From: Clostridium aminobutyricum
GTDB taxonomy: Bacteria > Bacillota > Clostridia > Peptostreptococcales > Anaerovoracaceae
Assembly: GCF_017255415.1 (NCBI RefSeq)
Contig: NZ_JAFJZZ010000001.1
Location: 992,001 to 1,056,000, forward strand
Reading direction: 5' to 3'
Length of the DNA stretch: 64,000 nt
Shown here piece after piece: positions 60,883 through 64,000 of the stretch. The position numbers were made by a program, and so were the translations under genes. Each line of letters begins with the position of its first letter. Position 1 is the first letter of the stretch. The notes beneath the pieces were generated by a model. That model was given only the letters and a program-made list of their open reading frames with translations. It was not told the DNA's origin and did no database searches.

Positions 60883-62067
60883 CTATGATTTTAGAATGTC
60901 CTTTAGGAAGCTCTCTCCAATTTCTGTTTTCTCAGCTCCCAATATGTCAACAATAGTCGCGCCGATATCTGCAAAGGATTCTCGAACGCCTAAATCTGTT
61001 CCTTGTTTAATTTCTTTGCCAAAAATCACAACAGGAATATGTTCTCTCGTATGATCCCAACCGGAATGGGTCGGATCGTTCCCGTGATCCGCACATAGAA
61101 TTAACACATCTTCATCGCTCATTGCATCCATCATTTCAGGAAGCCTTGTGTCAAATTCTTCAATGGCTTTTCCATATCCGATCGGGTCTCTTCGATGTCC
61201 GAACTTGGAATCAAAATCCACAAGGTTTGTGAAAATAAATCCTTCAAAATCTTGTTTCAAGGCATCGATCGTTTTATCCACGCCATCCATGTTATTATCT
61301 GTATGCACTGAAGTCGTTACACCTTTTCCGTTAAAAATATCACTGATTTTGCCGATCGCATAAACCGTTTTTCCGGTTGCTGAAACTTTATCCAAAACTG
61401 TTTTTCCGGTTGGAGAGACAGCATAATCTTTTCGTTCGGAGGTTCGAACCCGTTTTCCGTTTTCCATAACATATGGTCTGGCGATCACTCTTCCGCAAGC
61501 AACATCTCCGACTAACATTTTTCGTGCGATTTCACAAATTTCATACAACCGCTCCAGCGGAATTACGGCTGTATTGGCAGCAATTTGAAACACACTGTCT
61601 GCAGAGGTATAAACAATCGGCTTACCTGTAGCTTCATGCTCCGGTCCGAGTTCCTCAATAATTTCGGTTCCGGAAGCCGCATAATTTCCAAGAGTCTCCA
61701 CCCCGATGGCTTCCTCGTAAGCCTTCATAAAATCTACAGGAAATCCATCCGGATATGTTTTAAATGGTATTTCGGTGTACAATCCCGCTATTTCCCAATG
61801 TCCGGTGATGGTATCCTTACCCTTTGATTTTTCCTTACATTTTCCAAAAGAGCCGATCGGATTTTCTGTAATCAATCGGCCTCCTGCAGCTCCTACAATA
61901 TTACCAAATCCCAACTTTCTTAGATTAGGAATGTGAAATTCTCCCATGCGGTCTATAATGTGCCCCAAGGTATCTGCACCACGATCCCCATAAATTTCGG
62001 CATCCGCCAATTCTCCGACTCCTAAACTATCCATTACGATCAATGTTACTCTTTTCATTTTTTTCAT
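60883..62067 (-). CDS. deoB: Phosphopentomutase
   Basis: 394 residues, alkaline-phosphatase superfamily: metal ligands in MDSLGVGE near the N-terminus and CADHGNDPTHSGWDHTREHIPV near the C-terminus. It turns (deoxy)ribose-1-phosphate into the 5-phosphate. With cdd and pdp it completes a pyrimidine nucleoside salvage route within the window. Confidence 0.93.
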   Translation of the reverse strand: MKKMKRVTLIVMDSLGVGELADAEIYGDRGADTLGHIIDRMGEFHIPNLRKLGFGNIVGAAGGRLITENPIGSFGKCKEKSKGKDTITGHWEIAGLYTEIPFKTYPDGFPVDFMKAYEEAIGVETLGNYAASGTEIIEELGPEHEATGKPIVYTSADSVFQIAANTAVIPLERLYEICEIARKMLVGDVACGRVIARPYVMENGKRVRTSERKDYAVSPTGKTVLDKVSATGKTVYAIGKISDIFNGKGVTTSVHTDNNMDGVDKTIDALKQDFEGFIFTNLVDFDSKFGHRRDPIGYGKAIEEFDTRLPEMMDAMSDEDVLILCADHGNDPTHSGWDHTREHIPVVIFGKEIKQGTDLGVRESFADIGATIVDILGAEKTEIGESFLKDILKS

Positions 62068-62079
62068 CCCCCTTAAATA

Positions 62080-62775
62080 TTATAAAATCTGAAGTGGTTT
62101 GCATTCCAAATAATCCAATGATGTCAAATGGTATTGTACACCATTGAATATTGATTTGATTCCGTTTTTAAATCCATCTCGACCATGAAGATGTCCGTAA
62201 ACTACAGTCTGTACACCGTACTTTGTGAACAGCTCCGTAAACCCTGAGGCTTGGAGTTTATCGTTTGTAGGCGGATAATGCAGCATCCCGATCATCTTCT
62301 CGAATCCCGCTTTTTTTGCAGCGGAAAGAGAAAATTCCAATCGAAGCAACTCTCTTTCATAAATCTTTTTATCATGGGGGCCAAAGTCATCACTGCCCGG
62401 ACAAGTCCAGCCTCTGCTCCCGCAAATGGCGATGTCACCCGCAGCATAATAATCATTTTGCAAAAAAGTAATATCTTCAAACAATTTATTCAGCCGACCG
62501 ATTCCGGCCCACCAAAGGTCATGATTCCCTTTTGAAATAATTTTCTTCCCCGGCAGACTATGTATCCACGTCAAATCTGCCATCGCCTCATCCATTTTTA
62601 AGGCCCATGAAATATCACCCGCTATAAGTACCAAATCATCTTCCGTAATGGTACTTTGCCAATATTCCTTTAATCGGCTCGTATGGTTCAGCCATAAATC
62701 CCCATAGATATCCATCGGCTTTTCAACCGTATCTCCAAACGACAAATGCAAATCTGCAATAGCAAAAATCCTCAT
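62080..62775 (-). CDS. Calcineurin-like metallophosphoesterase
   Basis: 231 residues with all motifs: ADLHLS (Asp7, His9), GDISW, GNHDLWW and GHLHGRD. Substrate unknown. It lies between rmuC and deoB, seven and 12 bases from them, so all are likely one operon. Confidence 0.88.
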   Translation of the reverse strand: MRIFAIADLHLSFGDTVEKPMDIYGDLWLNHTSRLKEYWQSTITEDDLVLIAGDISWALKMDEAMADLTWIHSLPGKKIISKGNHDLWWAGIGRLNKLFEDITFLQNDYYAAGDIAICGSRGWTCPGSDDFGPHDKKIYERELLRLEFSLSAAKKAGFEKMIGMLHYPPTNDKLQASGFTELFTKYGVQTVVYGHLHGRDGFKNGIKSIFNGVQYHLTSLDYLECKPLQIL

Positions 62776-62781
62776 GTATAT

Positions 62782-64000
62782 TTATTCCTCATCATTTATG
62801 TCATAATCAGTAATTTTAAAATCATCCAGTTCTAAAATTTCTCTGCTTTCCGGTTCCGGTAAAGTAGCTACTCCTCGCAGCTTTCTCTGAATGCTTCTTG
62901 TTCTGGTTCCAATTAACTTGTCCAATGCCTCATTTGCCTGCGTAATTCGCTGCTGCGTAGTTGCCAGCACATCACCAAACTTATCAAACTCCGTCTTTAC
63001 GGCTCCAAGCACATCCCACACTTCACTGGAATGTTTTTGAATAGCCAACGTCTTAAAACCCATTTGTAAACTATTTAATAGGGCTGCCATTGTCGTAGGT
63101 CCTGCAATATTAATCTTAAATTCTCTTTGCAGCACTTCCACTAAGCCTCTTCGAACCACTTCCGCATATAAGCCTTCAAACGGCAAAAACATAATCGCAA
63201 AGTCCGTCGTGTTTGGTGGTTCCACATATTTTTCATGAATGTCTTTGGCCGCCTTTTTAATGGCTTTTTCCAGGTTCTTCACTGCTTCTTCAATGTCAGT
63301 AGGATTGCCCGCTTCATAGGCATCAACAAGTTTCGAATAGGTATCGCCTGGGAATTTAGCATCAATCGGAAGGTAAACGACGCCATCATCATCTCCCGGA
63401 AGCTTGATTGCAAATTCTACTCGTTCCGCGCTATGCGGCTTTGTGTTAATATTTTCGGCATATTGTTCAGGGGATAAGATCTGTTCCAAAATAGCACCAA
63501 GTTGTATTTCTCCCAAAATCCCTCTAGTCTTAACATTGGACAGCACTTTTTTCAGATCGCCAACACCTGAAGCAAGTGTTTGCATTTCGCCCAGCCCGCG
63601 ATAAACCTGTTCCAGTCTCTCACTCACCAGTTTAAAAGATTGACTGATTCGATCTTCCAACGTTTTTTGCAATTTTTCATCTACTGTCTGACGCATTTGA
63701 TCCAGCTGCTTGCTATTGTCCTCCTGCAATGCCGAAATTCTGGTCTCCATCGTTTTCCGGATATGTTCCAGTTTTTGTTCATTTTGCATCATCATATCAT
63801 TAAATTGACGGTTTAATTCCGCGAGTCTCTTATCTTGAACCTCCGCGGAATCCTTCTGATTGGAGGCAAGCATTTCGCCCAAGGCACCAAAACTCGTTTG
63901 AACAAATTGAAGCGTTTCCTGTCGGGAAGATTTTATTTCATTATTTAGTTCTTGTTTCGTTTCTTTAACGTCTTTCTCCAGTGATATGGCAAGTTGAATT
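62782..64000 (-). CDS. rmuC: DNA recombination protein RmuC (5' end cut by window edge)
   Basis: At least 406 residues; the frame stays open from 63882 to the window edge at 64000, so the N-terminus is missing. A long coiled coil (to about residue 155 of the visible part) precedes the RmuC nuclease-like domain (TRGILGEIQLGAILEQILSPEQY; LPIDAKFPGDTYSKLVDAYE; FAIMFLPFEGLYAEVVRR). RmuC limits inversion between short repeats and has been linked to phage defence by its PD-(D/E)xK-like fold. Confidence 0.9.
   Translation of the reverse strand, partial: IQLAISLEKDVKETKQELNNEIKSSRQETLQFVQTSFGALGEMLASNQKDSAEVQDKRLAELNRQFNDMMMQNEQKLEHIRKTMETRISALQEDNSKQLDQMRQTVDEKLQKTLEDRISQSFKLVSERLEQVYRGLGEMQTLASGVGDLKKVLSNVKTRGILGEIQLGAILEQILSPEQYAENINTKPHSAERVEFAIKLPGDDDGVVYLPIDAKFPGDTYSKLVDAYEAGNPTDIEEAVKNLEKAIKKAAKDIHEKYVEPPNTTDFAIMFLPFEGLYAEVVRRGLVEVLQREFKINIAGPTTMAALLNSLQMGFKTLAIQKHSSEVWDVLGAVKTEFDKFGDVLATTQQRITQANEALDKLIGTRTRSIQRKLRGVATLPEPESREILELDDFKITDYDINDEE

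Overview
The window is AT-rich DNA from an anaerobic low-GC Gram-positive bacterium, most likely class Clostridia and perhaps the amino-acid-fermenting Anaerovoracaceae/Peptostreptococcales side. I infer this from three things: a trimeric [FeFe] hydrogenase, four-subunit 2-oxoacid:ferredoxin oxidoreductase and PPi-linked pyruvate phosphate dikinase; spore-former housekeeping genes (yqfC-yqfD-phoH-ybeY-cdd-era-recO, ylmC/ymxH, tepA, dacF); and leader RNAs typical of Firmicutes, including a T-box. Almost every gene is on the minus strand. Only ylmC, a TM2-domain gene and a polysaccharide deacetylase are on the plus strand. I see no rRNA, tRNA, CRISPR array or complete insertion sequence.

Layout, left to right. 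1-139: edge-truncated zinc-ribbon gene. 0.4-6.7 kb: a Tad/Flp pilus locus (cpaF, tadB, tadC, Flp1-like pilin, TadE-like pseudopilins, DUF5702-like protein); one pseudopilin ends in two zinc-binding-type repeats. 6.9-12.6 kb: phosphate and ion block (Na/Pi symporter, PhoB, PhoR, CPA2 antiporter). 12.7-14.9 kb: a TadZ/CpaE-like ATPase, TepA and YlmC. 15.0-19.1 kb: hydABC, with a promoter and Rex-like operator. 19.7-23.9 kb: ppdK and glyQS. 24.0-29.7 kb: the conserved yqfC...recO chain plus a DUF4342 protein with a cysteine-rich tail. 29.8-32.9 kb: sulfur assimilation (metY, cysK) behind a promoter embedded in an inverted repeat and a 24-codon leader peptide ending Cys-Cys-Asn-Cys, next to an Rrf2/IscR regulator. 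33-39.3 kb: translation and RNA-modification genes (yqeY, rpsU, hinT, mtaB, rsmE, prmA). 39.6-43.1 kb: a porCDAB-type operon behind a T-box and two 64-nt tandem structured repeats. 43.2-46.1 kb: DUF3343, DacF and an HD hydrolase with an attenuator-like leader. 46.2-55.5 kb: a branched-chain amino acid ABC transporter with four tandem substrate-binding paralogues and a CBS-ACT protein. 55.8-58.7 kb: a three-gene acyltransferase/esterase/membrane-protein cluster. 58.7-64 kb: larE, pyrimidine nucleoside phosphorylase, phosphopentomutase, a metallophosphoesterase and edge-truncated rmuC.

These parts suggest amino-acid fermentation. Branched-chain amino acids enter through Liv, their oxo-acids could be oxidised by the por-type enzyme (whose T-box probably reads an Ile codon), and reduced ferredoxin plus NADH could leave as H2 through HydABC under Rex control. 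The most interesting signals are regulatory RNAs and peptides outside the main genes: the Cys-rich leader peptide, the T-box followed by tandem repeats, the terminator/antiterminator leader of the HD gene, the GC-rich hairpin block between cdd and era, and a 126-nt palindrome after prmA.
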